Positions 12,664 through 24,901 of a stretch of DNA of 64,000 bases are shown in pieces; position 1 is the first letter of the stretch; each line of letters starts with the position of its first letter. The stretch spans positions 1 to 64,000 of the forward strand of contig JAQQWL010000016.1 in the NCBI GenBank assembly GCA_038363925.1, in the 5' to 3' direction. The notes beneath the pieces were generated by a model. It was not told the origin of the DNA, made no database searches, and saw only the letters and a program-made list of their open reading frames with translations. The DNA is from Apiospora phragmitis (Eukaryota > Ascomycota > Sordariomycetes > Amphisphaeriales > Apiosporaceae). Both the position numbers and the translations under genes were made by a program.

Positions 12664-14115
12664 CTACCGTGTTGTCGACTTGAGCTTTCGTTGGGCTGAA
12701 GCTATGACGGACCTGGGAACTCGAAGTCGCTGTCCTACGATCAGGGCGCCGGTCAAAAGAGCCAAAGCGCCAGCCTGATGGGCCGCGGCCAGGGAAATGG
12801 GAACCATGTAGATTAGTGTACTGATTCCCAGCGCCACCTGCAACGATGCCAGATGGACGACGCCGAGTACCCCTTTCTTTGCATCCTTGGGCAGTGCAGC
12901 AGCGACTCGACCTGTCCTCGAGTAAGCAAAGAGCGCGAGCACGGCACAGAAAGTGGTGGTGGCGAGGATGCGGTGGTCTAGCTGAACCAGACTCGGGTTC
13001 TCCAGCATATTCCGCCACCAGAGGTCCGATCCATCTTCCTTGCGCGAGTAGAACTTATCCCAGAGCTCCGACTTGGGCGGTGTTAGGCCGAGTCCCATCT
13101 TGGGGAATTCGTTGTAGATCAGCCCGGCATCGAGACCGGCAACCAAGGCGCCCGAAAGAACCGTGACAAAGACCAAAGCTGTGAGGGCGGTCACAGACCT
13201 GCGGAAAGGCACGAGGGCGGGGTTTTTGAGAGCGTCCATGACCTTGGCGGCAGCAGCCGGATCGGCTACCAAGCGCCTAGCCCGCAATGCACCGAGACCG
13301 GCAAGCAACATCCAACTATAGCACACGAAGGCCGTGGCCAAATGGGTTGTGAGCCTATACTGGCTGACACGGGGGTGGCTCCCCGGCGCGAACAGGTCGT
13401 CCTTCAGGCCGCTTGCTACCATCCACCAGCCAATGGCGCCTTGAAAGCCGATCAGAGCGCTTATACCGACCAGATTCAGGGCCATGCGCTTCGTCACGCG
13501 ACGGCGGGCAATGAAGTATATAGTGGGCAAGACGAAGGACATGCCAATGACGCGACCCCCAGAGCCTGTGGGCCCACTCCATGAAGTAGATCTTCTTGAA
13601 CTCGGCCAAGTCCATGTGGGAGTTCAACATCTTGAACTCGGGGGAGGCACGGTACTTTTCGAATTCGGACTCCCAATGGGACTGGGACTGAGGCCAAAGC
13701 GAGCCGGTGACGGGTTTCCACTCTGTTATGCTCAAACTATGCCGAGGGTTAGCGAGCGTGATTGTCCTTGCAGGTTTGACAACACATACCCGGACTCGGT
13801 CAGGCGTGTAAGTCCACCGAAGACGACGATGCCGAAGACGCTCGCGGCGCTGCCAAGGAGCCAATAGCCAACGGCCTTGGAGTTTGTCTCGGGCCAAGCG
13901 GGCTTTGCGGCCGAGGCTTTCGTACTGACCGAGTTCAGGGTGGTCGTAGCGGGCTGGGCTTGGGTGCTCGCTTGTCGTACGATGCGCAAAATTCGGGAGG
14001 GACGCATCGACGGTTGCTGTGTCTGTTGTCGCAGGCATTGACGACAAGCAATAGGAGCAAAGGGAGGCCGGAGGGCAACCCTCCGCAGGCCAGGCAGTAG
14101 AAGGGATGACGACAT
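12664..14115 (-). CDS. cox15: Heme A synthase, mitochondrial inner membrane
   Basis: Oxidises the heme O methyl to the formyl of heme A, needed for cytochrome c oxidase. Exon 1 (13790-14115) starts with an Arg-rich, Ser/Leu presequence for mitochondrial import, followed by the first membrane helix ending [12 protein letters not shown] 53-nt intron (13737-13789) is spliced in phase to [15 protein letters not shown]. Exon 2 (12664-13736) carries [15 protein letters not shown], whose His is a heme-ligand candidate. It continues with [41 protein letters not shown] and [10 protein letters not shown], the four-His pattern of the CtaA/Cox15 fold. The frame breaks between HRLWG and RVIGMSF at a five-C run (13556-13560, plus strand). 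Removing one base gives 466 codons including the stop. Because Cox15 is needed for respiration, I read this as an assembly error. Confidence 0.93.
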
Positions 14116-14647
14116 TCTGGCTGCCTATCCAGACCAGAGTCCGGTGTTGTGAGAGAAGTCTCGGTGGAAGAAGATTTGTTGGATGATGGGATGGATGGGA
14201 TTGGAAGGGCAGGAATTGCAAACAGTCGAACGCTTTCCATGCGGTCGCACCTCTAGGGAATAGCACTTGGCAGTCTAGCAGTCTAGCGTCGGTCATTGGT
14301 CCCATCGGCTGCTAAGTGGTCCCCTAAACCCCTACCTACATGTACATAAGGTACTTAACAAGCCGCATCAACTAAGCCCCCACCACCTGGGCACAGGCAC
14401 CATCCCAACTTCCAGGCATTCCAAGCAGAAGAGGCACTGAGAGGCACTGAGAAGAACCGTCACGAATGCAATCATGCAGAATGCACTCAAGTCAGTCGCC
14501 CCAGGCGTGTCATTCGATTTGATACGTCGGGCCTTGTTCTATTTTGGTCTTTCCTAGTCTTCTCAATGTTGCCATTTGATCCGTGTATTATTCCTCTTCA
14601 TCCCTTGACTTGATGCTCCCCATACATCCGGCTGGTCTTGCTCGGCC
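14116..14647. other. Intergenic, cox15 promoter
   Basis: About 530 bases upstream of cox15 and downstream of the CDF stop. It contains a TACATGTA palindrome near 14337. No gene seen. Confidence 0.45.
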
Positions 14648-16782
14648 TCACTCCTCCTCCCTGCTTTCATTGTCGCCCTTCTGTTTGGCCCCGAGTAGGA
14701 CTTCCATCAGTGACCTTCTCGGCTTCTTGTTCTTCTCGTACAGAGGCTTGTGCTCTTCATGGATGTCATGGTCATCGTCATAGTCTACATGGACAAAAGC
14801 TCGCTCAACGTCGCCAAGACCTGCAGGGCACCGCAAATGTAACAGATCAGCCAACGCGCTCTCGCTTACTCCCCAAGCATTGGCATCATAGCATGGGGCC
14901 ACAGGCATGACTCACCTTCCAGCTTTCTCTGCAGCGCTTGGCTCACATCATGTGACACCCGCAGCGGTATGTCTTGGTCCATGATGATATCAACCTCGAC
15001 GTAGTATTTCTGCCCGGCGTGGTATGCGCGGCACTGTGTCTTCGTTAGTTCCGTCCCAGCGCCCGGCTCGGCTTGGCCTGGCTGCTTACCGTCTCGACCT
15101 TGCGAATTCGAGAATCATGGGTCATGCTCATGTAGATCAGCTTCGACACGAATTCTCTGGGCGCTGCTTTGCCTACAAGCAGCCATACTTGTTCGAAGGC
15201 ATTGGACACCCACGAGAAGAGGATGAGAAGCGCGATGCAGATGGCGCCGATGGGGTCCAAATACCACACCACCCGGTTGCCAACCACGGACATGACCAGT
15301 CCGAAGATGTTGACAACAATGTCATTGCGATGATCGATCTGGGCTCAAGTCAGATTTGGCCATGTGTCAGGGGCCTGCAGGGGCATGACTCACAAAGAAG
15401 ACATGCACCGAGGGGTACTTTCGATATGCTACGCAGTAGAGCATCATACTGCTCTTGGCGAAGATGGCAACCGCCACAAATACAATGGGGATGATGTGCA
15501 ACTCCTTGGATTCCGTGGCTCCACCGCCTAGTGTTCGCGCCGACTCGACCTACGTTGTACCAGGTCAGGATCAGCTGAGGCTGAACACTCGCGCGTGATA
15601 CACACACACACACACAAATATATTATATATGCAGGGAGGGGAGTGAGGCTAATATGCGTGCCAATCGCGGGCCAAGACTTACAAGAAGTTGAATGGCTAC
15701 TGTCGTCATCAAGGCGCAGAAAAGGATGATTCCGATGGTCTCGATTCTAGTCCTTCCCTATACGTGCGCCGTTTAGATGCAGTTCTCCTCCGAGGTTCAT
15801 CGTCATACAAAACTTACGACTGGGTACTTGTACACGCTCGCCCTGGCGGCGAGCCAGGATGTGATTAGCATAACAAAGGACGATACAAGGTCCATCTGCC
15901 TACAAGGTTAGGATGCCAGCTACTTTGTTTCTGTGGAGCCCGGGGAGGGATTCTACGAACAAAAGCATCGGCAGCAGTTGCAAAGAGCTAAGCACCAGGG
16001 GTTAACAAAAGGTGTCTCTCGAGGAACCATAACATTGGGGCCGTTTTACCGAGAGCGAGCCTGTCGATACGGCGGCGTAGAGCTGAATCACAAACAGACA
16101 GAAGTTGACGACAAAGGAGCCAACGACGGCGAACTTGATCTTGGGCGCGACGCGAGCATCCTCCTCGATCTTGAGCTGTTCCTCGTCATCGGCGCCAAGG
16201 AACTGGTCGATGAGTTCGTTCTGGCGAGTGTAGAACTTCTCGAGTTTCCTCTTGTTGCCTTTGGGGTGGTCGATTTTCATCTGACGTTGGGTGACATTGT
16301 CATGACGGTGACGCCCAAAGTTCATGGGGTCTGCGAGGCCGATGGTGTCGTCGGCACCAGTTGTCACCACGCCCCCAGTCTGGATGGCAGGATCTTGTTC
16401 CTCAGGGTTGGATAAAAGGTTCTCTTGTTCGCCGTGGCCAGCAGCTTGGGATGGCCTGGCCGGGACAGGAGAGACGGGCATGATGACATGGTCACCCACA
16501 GCCGTGGCAGAGCTAGCTGCATCTTGTCGCGCCGATCAATGGGTTAGCCTCATCAACCACAGCAAGAGCAGCCGGGTGTGCAATAGCAGCATGGAGCCAG
16601 ATCTCAAACACGTCCAGACTTCGGATGGGCTGTTTTCCATGTTGCGAACAAGGTCGCGTAGGGATGGTTTGGTTTGCTTCTGATCTGGTCTGATCTGATA
16701 TGGGTACGGAACAAAATGGGGAAACAAACATACCAGTCGCCTGCATGGTGGAGGGCGGCGGTGAGTCGCCAGAGAGAGCCAT
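14648..16782 (-). CDS. Mn-type cation diffusion facilitator transporter
   Basis: CDF/MTP-family metal/H+ antiporter that moves divalent metal out of the cytosol. Nine exons join cleanly to 465 residues with no frame slip: 16734-16782, 16050-16522, 15961-15987, 15818-15895, 15683-15757, 15394-15549, 15090-15338, 14916-15033 and 14648-14820. A long cytosolic N-terminus leads to the first helix (FAVVGSFVVNFCLFVIQL). The intramembrane metal site is Asp181-x3-Asp185 (DAFMD) in TM2 and Asp288-x3-Asp292 (DHRND) in TM5. The double DxxxD pattern marks the manganese group; zinc members have His in place of an Asp. The C-terminal domain (YYVEVDIIMD, FVHVDYDDDHD) is the usual ferredoxin-like sensor. Exon 3 is only 27 nt and contributes Asp181. 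It is divergent from the ZIP gene. The intron after exon 3 has an unusual GTTCGT donor. Confidence 0.92.
15600..15616. repeat. CA dinucleotide run inside CDF intron
   Basis: ACACACACACACACACA followed by an AT-rich stretch, within the intron between the exons at 15683 and 15549. It lengthens that intron to 133 nt. Confidence 0.85.
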
Positions 16783-16880
16783 TTCGAATGGTACGGCACG
16801 AGCGTGGCTGCGAGAAATGATATTACAGGAGATGTTTTGGGAAAGAGGAAACTCAAGTCGATCACTGCACGATGGGACGC

Positions 16881-16893
16881 AATATTATATAGG
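16881..16893 (-). promoter_or_regulatory. Possible TATA box of the CDF gene
   Basis: ATATTATATAGG on the plus strand reads as CCTATATAATAT toward the CDF gene, about 100 bp before its ATG at 16782. The position suits a TATA element; this is inferred from spacing only. Confidence 0.35.
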
Positions 16894-17961
16894 CCTTGTC
16901 CACCCGGTGGTCGTGAGGGCTCCTACCGGTGGACCAGGTTGCCGTCCTTGATCTAGCTCGCTTGTTCATGATGACACTGACGACGCGATGGGGTTGGAAT
17001 CACTACGCTACCATAGAGTAGGGTACATAGGACGGGCTACATTGTCAGGGTGGCACACTCCTGGCCAGGGGTCGAAAGGGCTGATAGGTAGGTGGTAGAA
17101 GGCTGGTTAGGCGGGAAATACAGCAGAGGCCGGCACTCGCAAGTGCAGGACGGATAGGCCGTTTCAAGACGGGTAGGCGAGATGACGGTGTTGATGTTTT
17201 GGCGAGGAGAAGGAAAGGCGCCAAGTCACAAGAATAGCAACGGTTGCAGGCCCGATTGGTAAAGGACCTGGTTCGTTTCGATTCATGTCGGGACATTTGC
17301 AAGCCGCGTCAATCCTGTCGCACGGTGACACACTCGGCAGCTACATAGACAGACGATCGGCTCTTGGCGCTGTCTGAGAATTAAGCGCACGCCCGCATGC
17401 CCACCCGAACCCCAGGTTCTTAAACAACGCCAAGCGCCCCTACTGTCTCAGCCTCCGACTACCTTCTACATACATAGCAGCACGACTGTTGGCGACTGTG
17501 GGCGACTGTGGGCGACGGCAGCCACGACAAGAACTTCCGACTTTCTTGCGCTGTAGTATGATAGATGATGATGATAGGCCTCCACCCCCGCCACCACCCG
17601 GGCACCGGAACACAAAGCTTCGCAAGCTTGTCACGACTTGGCCATGGATGGTGGAAACGCGGGACCCGCCCCTCATTGCAAACCGAGCCGACTTGATTCG
17701 CGGCGGCGGCTATCACTTTCTGATAGCGCCAGAGTGTTACCAACATATTCACATCATGGACGGGTCTAAGCTCGCAGCTGAACATCTGGTAACCGGCGAA
17801 GGGGTTAAGGGCAGCTCTGGGAAACCGTTCCTGCCTGACTACTGACGCACGTCAGGCGAGTAACACGGCATAGCAACGGCAACCCTGTTTCGGAACTTAG
17901 GACATATGTATGGTATGTAATGCATAAATCCTTACTTGACTTAAGCTCATGGGGCCTTTCG

Positions 17962-18027
17962 GGGTCTGCCCCCCCCACTTCCCCCCTTCTGTGGCCCCCC
18001 TTCTGTGGCCCCCCTTGTAGCCTCCCC
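17962..18027. repeat. C-rich short direct repeat
   Basis: Runs of six to eight C separated by TTCTGTGG or ACTT, with two near-identical 15-16 base units in tandem. It lies in the shared CDF/ZIP upstream region. Homopolymer length here is likely to be unreliable. Confidence 0.75.
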
Positions 18028-19177
18028 CCCGCCAAGTGGAGAGGGCTCGTTTCATGCTCTCAAATACTCGCAACCCAGCAGTTGTTTGCACAACATCGAC
18101 GACACAGAGAAGGGCATGATCACGCGAGCAGATACTACATTCCATGTATGTACCGGCTTGCAATCCGACTCATCTATTAGCTTGGCATCTCCATTCTTCA
18201 TGATACATACTGTACTGCAAGATGGGAAACGGCTAAGTATAGCCCCCCCGGCGGTATCAATCGATGGGATCAATCATCATCATCACCATCATGTCGGCTG
18301 CGCTTGCCAGGGCGCCGCATAAGATTCATCAAGTTTATCAGATCATCTGAATCTTCCACCTGGCTTCCGTGACAAGCAAGATTTCCAAGTAACAGAATAC
18401 GCAGGAAAGGGGGGTTCAGATCTGATGCCTTGTTTCCACCAAGCTCAGACGATTCACATCACTTCCTCCTGGGGCTCAGTCCGAACACTCGAGGTTTGCG
18501 ACGAACATCGCTGAGCCGTGGCTGCTGGCCACATCATCTATCGGCTTTTTGCTCCCGCCTGGACCCAGAACGAGGCATGGCAAGGCAGAGGCTGAGAGAT
18601 CGAAAGAGCCGATCCGTGGAGGCGACCACCCCAGAGGCTCTCCATCATACAAGGCACTTATGTCGATCCGTAACAGGCATTGGATTGCTTCATCGCCGTA
18701 GCTCCCAGGAGCCTCAAACGGGCAGAACTCTTGGCGAGCCAAGTCCACCGCGCATCGTCCTTCCCTCTACCACCCAGCCCTGGCACCCACTTCGGCTCGA
18801 ATAGCCTCAGCACAATGTCCATGTGCCCAATTAGTCCGAGGGATCTGGTATAATAAAGCTTGAGCATTGCCTTCTTGTTTACTCCCGAGTCTTGGTACAC
18901 TTGTCCCTCATACATATAGAAGAAGTGGTGTGTTTGTTCTTCCTTTTCTTTCCCGTATCTATTCCCTTCTCTTCTCCAGGACTTGACGTCCTTTTTTTTC
19001 ATCCAATCAGTTCATTCTTCTCTTCTACTTTTCCCCTACTCTTCTACTTCTTTTCCTTTGGCCGCCGGACGGTTCTTTCCTTGTCCGTTCCCTATTTCTC
19101 CTGTCCGTTTTGGACAGACCTGAGCGTTTCTTTGACAGCGCCTGTGCGGATCAAAGTCGGGACACATACTAGTCAAG

Positions 19178-20692
19178 ATGGCCGAAGCTATGGAAGATGT
19201 GAAGCCACAATGTGGCAGTGACAAGGAGAGCGGAGAATACGACCTCCCCTTGCACGTCGTCGCTCTCTGTGAGTTCTATGTCTGTTCGTGTCTCGTGAAA
19301 AGCTAGAGCTAACGTATCTCTCAGTCCTGGTGCTGACCTTTTCTATCTTTGGTAAGATGGCCTCGATGGTTGGCTTGCTTCTTAGACTCTTACTGACATG
19401 TGCCGTCTAGGTGCTGGCTTCCCCGTGGCGTGCAAGAAGCTCCCGTGGCTCAAGGTACCCGAGAAGATCTTCTTCTTCTGCAAGCACTTCGGTATAGGTG
19501 TTCTCATCGCGACGGCTTTCGTGCATCTTCTCCCCACCGCCTTTGGAAGTCTCACAGACCCATGCCTCCCCGATCTCTTCATCAAGGACTACCCACCGAT
19601 GCCTGGTGTTATCATGATGGGCTCCATGTTCTGCCTCTTCGTCGTCGAGATGTGGCTGAACGCCAAGATGGGTGGTCACTCCCATGGAGGCGCCAAGGGC
19701 TTCGAAGCACAACCCTCGGCAGCCGTCATGAACCAGATGGCCGGCATGGCAGGGGCAGGGCCAGGAGCAGGAGCACCTCCCCGTCCCCCTCGATATGATC
19801 GCAACAGCTTCAGCAGCGACGAAGACGCCTCCTTTGAGAAGCGAGTGGCCCAGAAGATGTATGAGGACAACGCCAGGTTTAATGGTCCCAACTCGGAGCT
19901 GGACCTCACCCTGAACTCGGAGATGCCGCCATGGTTTGTCGTCTTTTACGAACAGTACGTGCGCCAGCGTCTGGAGATGATGAACATGATCAAGCAATCT
20001 GGCATTCCTTACCGCGAGGAGAAGCAGATGCCTGTTGTGACTGAGAGCTCCTTTGACGTCGAGGGCCAGGACGTTGACCCCATGGTCTACAAGAAGATGT
20101 CGATGAACATCACGCTGCTCGAAGGCGGTATCTTGTTCCACTCGGTATTCGTCGGCATGACCGTCTCCATCACCATCGAGGGTTTCATCATTCTCTTGAT
20201 TGCCATCCTGTTCCATCAGATGTTCGAAGGTCTCGGTCTCGGTTCCCGTATCGCTGCTGTGCCCTACCCCAAGGGAAGCATCCGACCATGGCTGCTTGTT
20301 TTCGCCTTCGGAACGACCGCCCCCATTGGACAAGCTATTGGTCTGGCCACCCGTGGCTCCTATGACCCGAACAGCGCCTTCGGTCTCATCATTGTCGGTG
20401 TATTCAATGCCATGTAAGTCGAAGGCCCAACCCGACACTGATTCCGGTGTCCGTCCCGCCTCATTACTGACAGCCATCCAGCTCCTCGGGTTTGCTTATC
20501 TACGCTGCCTGGTAGACCTGCTCGCCGAGGACTTCTTGTCCGAAGAGGCTGAGAATCTCACCAAGAAAGAGAAGACCCAGGCATTCTGCTGTGTCTTGCT
20601 TGGAGGTCAGTCAGCTTACCCAAATTATCTAAAGGACACCCCACTAACGTCCTGTAGCTGCTGGCATGTCCATCGTGGGTGCCTTTGCTTAA
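19178..20692 (+). CDS. ZIP-family zinc/iron transporter (ZRT-like)
   Basis: Imports Zn2+ (possibly Fe2+ or Mn2+) into the cytosol. Exons are 19178-19268, 19325-19351 (27 nt), 19411-20413, 20482-20605 and 20658-20692. The start MAEAMEDVKPQCGSDKESGE precedes TM1 (LHVVALFLVLTFSIFGAGFP). The cytosolic loop between TM3 and TM4 is long, with only a short GGHSHGG metal-binding patch. TM4 has HSVFVGMTVSI (His283) and TM5 has HQMFEGLGLG (His308); these two motifs form the binuclear metal centre of the family. In exon 4 the reading frame hits TAG after YAA. Adding one C at 20508-20509 restores LVDLLAEDFLSEE and the exact length of 427 codons including the stop, with the last splice in phase. I therefore read an intact gene with a one-base assembly loss. 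It is divergent from the Mn-CDF gene. Confidence 0.9.
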
Positions 20693-22533
20693 GAAGCCAG
20701 GCCACCTCTCCCCATCCCCCCTTCCTCTCGAGGTTGCTCCCACCCATCAAAGCTCAAGCAGTCCCAAACTTCTCGTTACATGATGGCGCCTCGAGACTGC
20801 GGCTCTATCTGAGCATTCCGCTCGCTACACAGCACACCCTTGTCACGTTTGCGAGATCTCGTGCCTGCCGCAAGTTGTCAGTTCCTCATCGCCTGCTGCC
20901 GAGACAGCGACAATGAAGACAACTGCAGCAAAGGGGGGGGATGGCCCGACTTGCATGTTGAAGGAGTTCCTGGCAACCGGGCGCGAGGTCAAATACAGTC
21001 TCTACAGATACTCCCAATGATACTCGTCTGCCATTAGCCATCGGAGTTTTCTCGCTGTGAAACCCGCATGGCTAAGGCCTCGAGATCTTATCCATATCCA
21101 TTATCATGCCTACGAGCGGAAACAGAAGGCATTGTATACTAGTAGTGCGATCATAGCCGCGGCCCTGGTTCATCCTGTACTTATAGAGAAGAAGTCGGCA
21201 TTTTGAGATATAGAGCGCAGACCAGAAAGCAAATAAAAATTCCAAAAATACGACTAAAAACCCAAGCCGGGCCAGATGCAAAGCAAAGCAAAGCAAAGCA
21301 AACCTAGGGTTAGCTGGCGCGATCGGTGCAGGCTGATGATGATCAACATGACAAATGGAATCGACGCGAAATACGGAATCATACGACTGCCCTCAAATAT
21401 TGATGCAGCTTCAGCCCTATAAGATCTACATACGTACATGCTTACTTAGCATGTAAACAGGGAGGACAGGGAGGACAGGAAGGACCCTGAATGGAACCAG
21501 CAGGGGTCCGTCTGTCACATCGGCCCGGCCTTGGTTTCAAGAACCGTGGCAAAATGCAGACTTCCGATGCGGCCTCCCAGCCTGCTCCCACAAGCAAGCA
21601 GTCTACATACTACGGATACTATAGGTTAGTACATAGTAACCCAACTGCCGGTCGGGTCAGCCAGAAATCAGCCAGCGTCTTAACGTCCGCCCAAGGAATA
21701 ATGTGGGGAGAAGAAGAGAGAAGCTGGAAGCATGGTTGTGCTGAGGGCCGTTTCAAGTCGCCCCGGACCACGCAGCCACGGACGCAATCATGCGGCGCGT
21801 TTCTTTTTATAACGTAGCCAAGCCGTCTAAGTGAGCTTCCGGTCTCTGATGGGTTTATGCGAGGCTGTCGTGGCGTCATCCGTCGTTGCATCTGCGTCTT
21901 GCGTTTTCCTTGGCTGCCCAGCCTCCTTCCTGCGCAGGGTATTCGCCAAAGCTGGTCACCTCGATCTGAGCAGCTTCACTCCATTTGCTTCTGAGCAACG
22001 GCTTGGTGCCTGGTATACATGCACGCAGCACCAGTTCTCAAGTGGGATGGTTGCCAGTTCTTAAATAAAGGCATTCAGATGGTCAATATCATCGCCCGCC
22101 GAGGCTTGCTCATGTTTTTATCTTGGCCAAGACACAGCCTGAAGCAACCATCTCTCGGCCGAATATCAACCACTGAGCCGGTTTGACTGCCTGGAGTAAT
22201 CCTCAGAGGTCAAGATCACTTCCCTTTCGTCCCCAAGTCAATGGTGTTTGTCTTGTCTTCATGTTCACATATATTTACTACAGCTGTGTGCCCAGTGGTA
22301 TCTCGTAAGTTTTGCATAAAAATGCCCGATGGACATCTTTCATGCGGGGCCGATAGCAGGGCTCGGCACAAGGGCTCCTAGGCCATGGCAGCAACAGTGT
22401 TCATTCCCCCCTTATCATTACAGCTTGGCTTTCGCTGTTGCCGAACCTTGAACAACAAAAGTCAAGATTCAAGTCCCCATGTAGATGGTTCAGAAGGCCT
22501 TACCCTACAACAGAGTGTCAGTGGCCACAGCTA
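20693..22533. other. Intergenic, convergent 3' ends
   Basis: About 1.8 kb between the ZIP stop and the dioxygenase stop. It contains a GCAAA pentanucleotide array (21278-21302). Open frames here show no family resemblance. Confidence 0.5.
21278..21302. repeat. GCAAA pentanucleotide array
   Basis: Five perfect GCAAA units, directly followed by the near-palindrome AACCTAGGGTT. Confidence 0.9.
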
Positions 22534-23631
22534 TCATGTTGCTTGGATTGGATTGATCCCACATGCCTTGTAGTCTTTGGGCGCCAAGATGACGTTGTAG
22601 TTTAACTCAATGTCGGCCTTGTCATCTCCCTTGAGGGGGGTGAAATCGACTACTAGGTCGTCCTTCACGGCGAATACAGTGTCGGTGGCCAGCCATTGGT
22701 CGTCCTTGGGGTATAGTTGGGTTGTGCAGCCCTTGTATTCAGGGTGTGTGACCTACAGGTGCGTCAGCTATGGCGCCCGCAAGCGGAGGCAGGCTTATTT
22801 CCCGCCCGATATGGCCTTCCCTTTCCTGACTTACCATGATGTGGATGTGGGCTGGGCGCATTGGGTGGCGGTCCATCATCTGCAGCAGAGTGTACGAAGG
22901 GCCGTCGGTGGGCAGAGAGTAGGCAGTCGGGTGGTAGCAGTAAAACCAGTACTTGCCGTTCTCATCGGCCTTGAACTTGCCGCGCAGGTTGTTGGGGGTC
23001 TGGTTGTCGGGGTCCTGGAAATCGTACTTTCCGTTGGAGGAAGCCTGCCAGATGTCAAAGACGGCGCCCGGGATGGGCTTGCCGGTGACCAAGTCGCTGA
23101 TGACGCCGTGCATCAAGCACACCCTGCCGTTCGGGGCGGGGTTCTGGATGATGGTGCCGCCATTCTCACGGAAAGGGGCATTAGGCGACCAGAAAGGACC
23201 GAGAATGGCAGACGAGGTAGGATCAACGTCGCCCTCGGCAACAATCTTGTGGGCAATCTCGTCGACAAGACTACCATGTGGTCAGCCGAATTGGCTGGAG
23301 AGCGAAGACGGGGCGCAGAGCAGACTCACGTTTCGAGACCGAGGATATCCGAGACACGGTGGGACTCGTTTCTCGTCTTTCCCGAGGCTTCGTAGATGGC
23401 ACCGACGGCGTTGACGAATTGGACACCGGCCATCCACTCGTCGATGGATAATTCGACCTCACGGGCAAAGTCATGAATGTGGCGGATCAGGGCCCCGAGA
23501 ACTACGCGATTCCTCTCGGTGGTCTTGGGGCCCATGGTGTCGAGGACATGCTGGGTGAAGGTGGGATCGAATCTGGAAGGGTTGGGTTTCTGGGCCGCGT
23601 TGGACAGACCGGTAGGAGCTTCAGGAGACAT
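22534..23631 (-). CDS. Intradiol ring-cleavage dioxygenase (hydroxyquinol/catechol 1,2-dioxygenase)
   Basis: Fe(III) enzyme that opens hydroxyquinol or catechol between the hydroxyls to give (hydroxy)muconate. Exons 23330-23631, 22835-23270 and 22534-22752 join to 318 residues with no frame slip; introns are 59 and 82 nt. Residues about 20-130 form the helical N-terminal dimerisation domain ([20 protein letters not shown]). The catalytic beta domain starts near [12 protein letters not shown]. The iron ligands by family spacing are Tyr183 (GKYDF), Tyr218 (TAYSLP), His242 and His244 (RPAHIHIM); the 24-residue gap from the second Tyr to the first His is as in catechol dioxygenases. The lack of a signal peptide says cytosolic. 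Its divergent partner is the muconate cyclase gene 1.27 kb away. I favour hydroxyquinol over catechol as substrate on overall similarity, without proof. Confidence 0.88.
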
Positions 23632-24901
23632 GATGGCAGTTATGGGCGGCCGGTCTATCTGGGGTCTGGAGGTAAGAGGGAGTAGGAGGAAGAATGGAAA
23701 GGATTAGGATGGTCTACGGAGGAAGCAAAGGGGCCAGGTGTGAGCTTTATACAGGGAAGGAAGGAATCATTCGACGCATCCATCCAGACAACCCAAAGCC
23801 AAACCGCCATCGGGGTTTCTGTCATCCGGGGAGGGCCATGGATGGATGAGTTGAGGATGCTTTGGGAGGAGGTTCCGAGAGCAGACCCCGCCATCACCTC
23901 ACGGTGGGCCGGACTCTTGTCGCGGCAGGCGAAGTAGCTGGTCACTGCGAATTGCAGCGTGGCTCGGGCAAACCATGGTCGCCCAGCTTCTACAGTAGTA
24001 GTAGAATGTAGCGCTGGCGTCTCCAAATGAAATGGTGCAATTACTGCGTGCGGGTGGGTTTCGACGCTTTCGAGGCACTCAGGCACTTGCTATGTCCGGG
24101 TCAAAGATTGCCCTGAGTTGGGGGATGCTGCAGCCAGGGGCGGACGGTGGGGAACTACAAGATCTTTTGCGGGGTGCGTATCGAAGGCAGGCATTGGTAC
24201 ACTGTCCACGCCGGGCATACTGTACATAAACATATCCATTCCATTGATGTACCTACCAGTTGGCAGTCCTCCGTACATGTAGAGCAGGACTGACTCACCG
24301 TTTTCACTTCCAAGTCATGTCCCAGAGCAGAGCGATCGGTCATTGATGCCGCCGGAAGATGGTTCGTGCGGGGCAGCAGCAGCAGCAGTAGATATCGTGG
24401 GGGAGAAGCGATTACCCGGCATTTCGTGGATGGCAATTAAGATTCCGCCCCAACTTCCGCGCTGCCTGGAAGGTCGACCAATGATACCGAACCGAATGAC
24501 CATGTACCGCAACGGCGTGCCGATGACCTACTCAGTCCCGGCCCAGTTCCCGTCCAGTGGTAGATCTTTCTTCCCTTTCTTGGGGCTGGAGAGACGATGC
24601 CTACCACCTGACTAGCTCGGAAAGGGCCAAGGTTAAGGAGGGGGAGGGGTAAGAGGTACTGTAAGTAAAAGCACCTGCATCCATGTCCATCCAAAGTCCA
24701 GGCTTATCCTGCCCGTTACCTCACTTCGCTTTCGTGTCTGGGGACGATGTGGAGATGACAGCAAATATGTAGCTGGATACCTGCCAATATACCTCTGCTG
24801 CTTCCCGGCCTTTGTTCTTAACCATGGTCAAGCGTCAACCCAGGCCAAGACGACGACTACCGTTGCATCGGCCTTGCCCAGTCCTTCAGCAACACGGGAA
24901 A
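23632..24901. other. Shared promoter of aromatic-degradation pair
   Basis: About 1.27 kb between divergent starts. It has a short CAG run (24377-24390) and a TACATGTA palindrome (24274-24281). I did not identify a specific regulator site. Confidence 0.5.

Larger units (their letters stand above)
16783..19177. other. Shared promoter region of CDF and ZIP transporters
   Basis: About 2.4 kb between two divergent metal transporters. A C-rich block at about 17962-18027 repeats CCCCCTTCTGTGGCCCCCC twice. C/T-rich DNA just before 19170 resembles a fungal 5' leader. No gene is recognised between them. Confidence 0.5.

Noticed and set aside
19407..20477. 356-residue minus-strand ORF opposite the ZIP gene.
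   Set aside because: Antisense shadow of the ZIP coding sequence, His/Asp/Glu-rich as expected from reading complementary codons.
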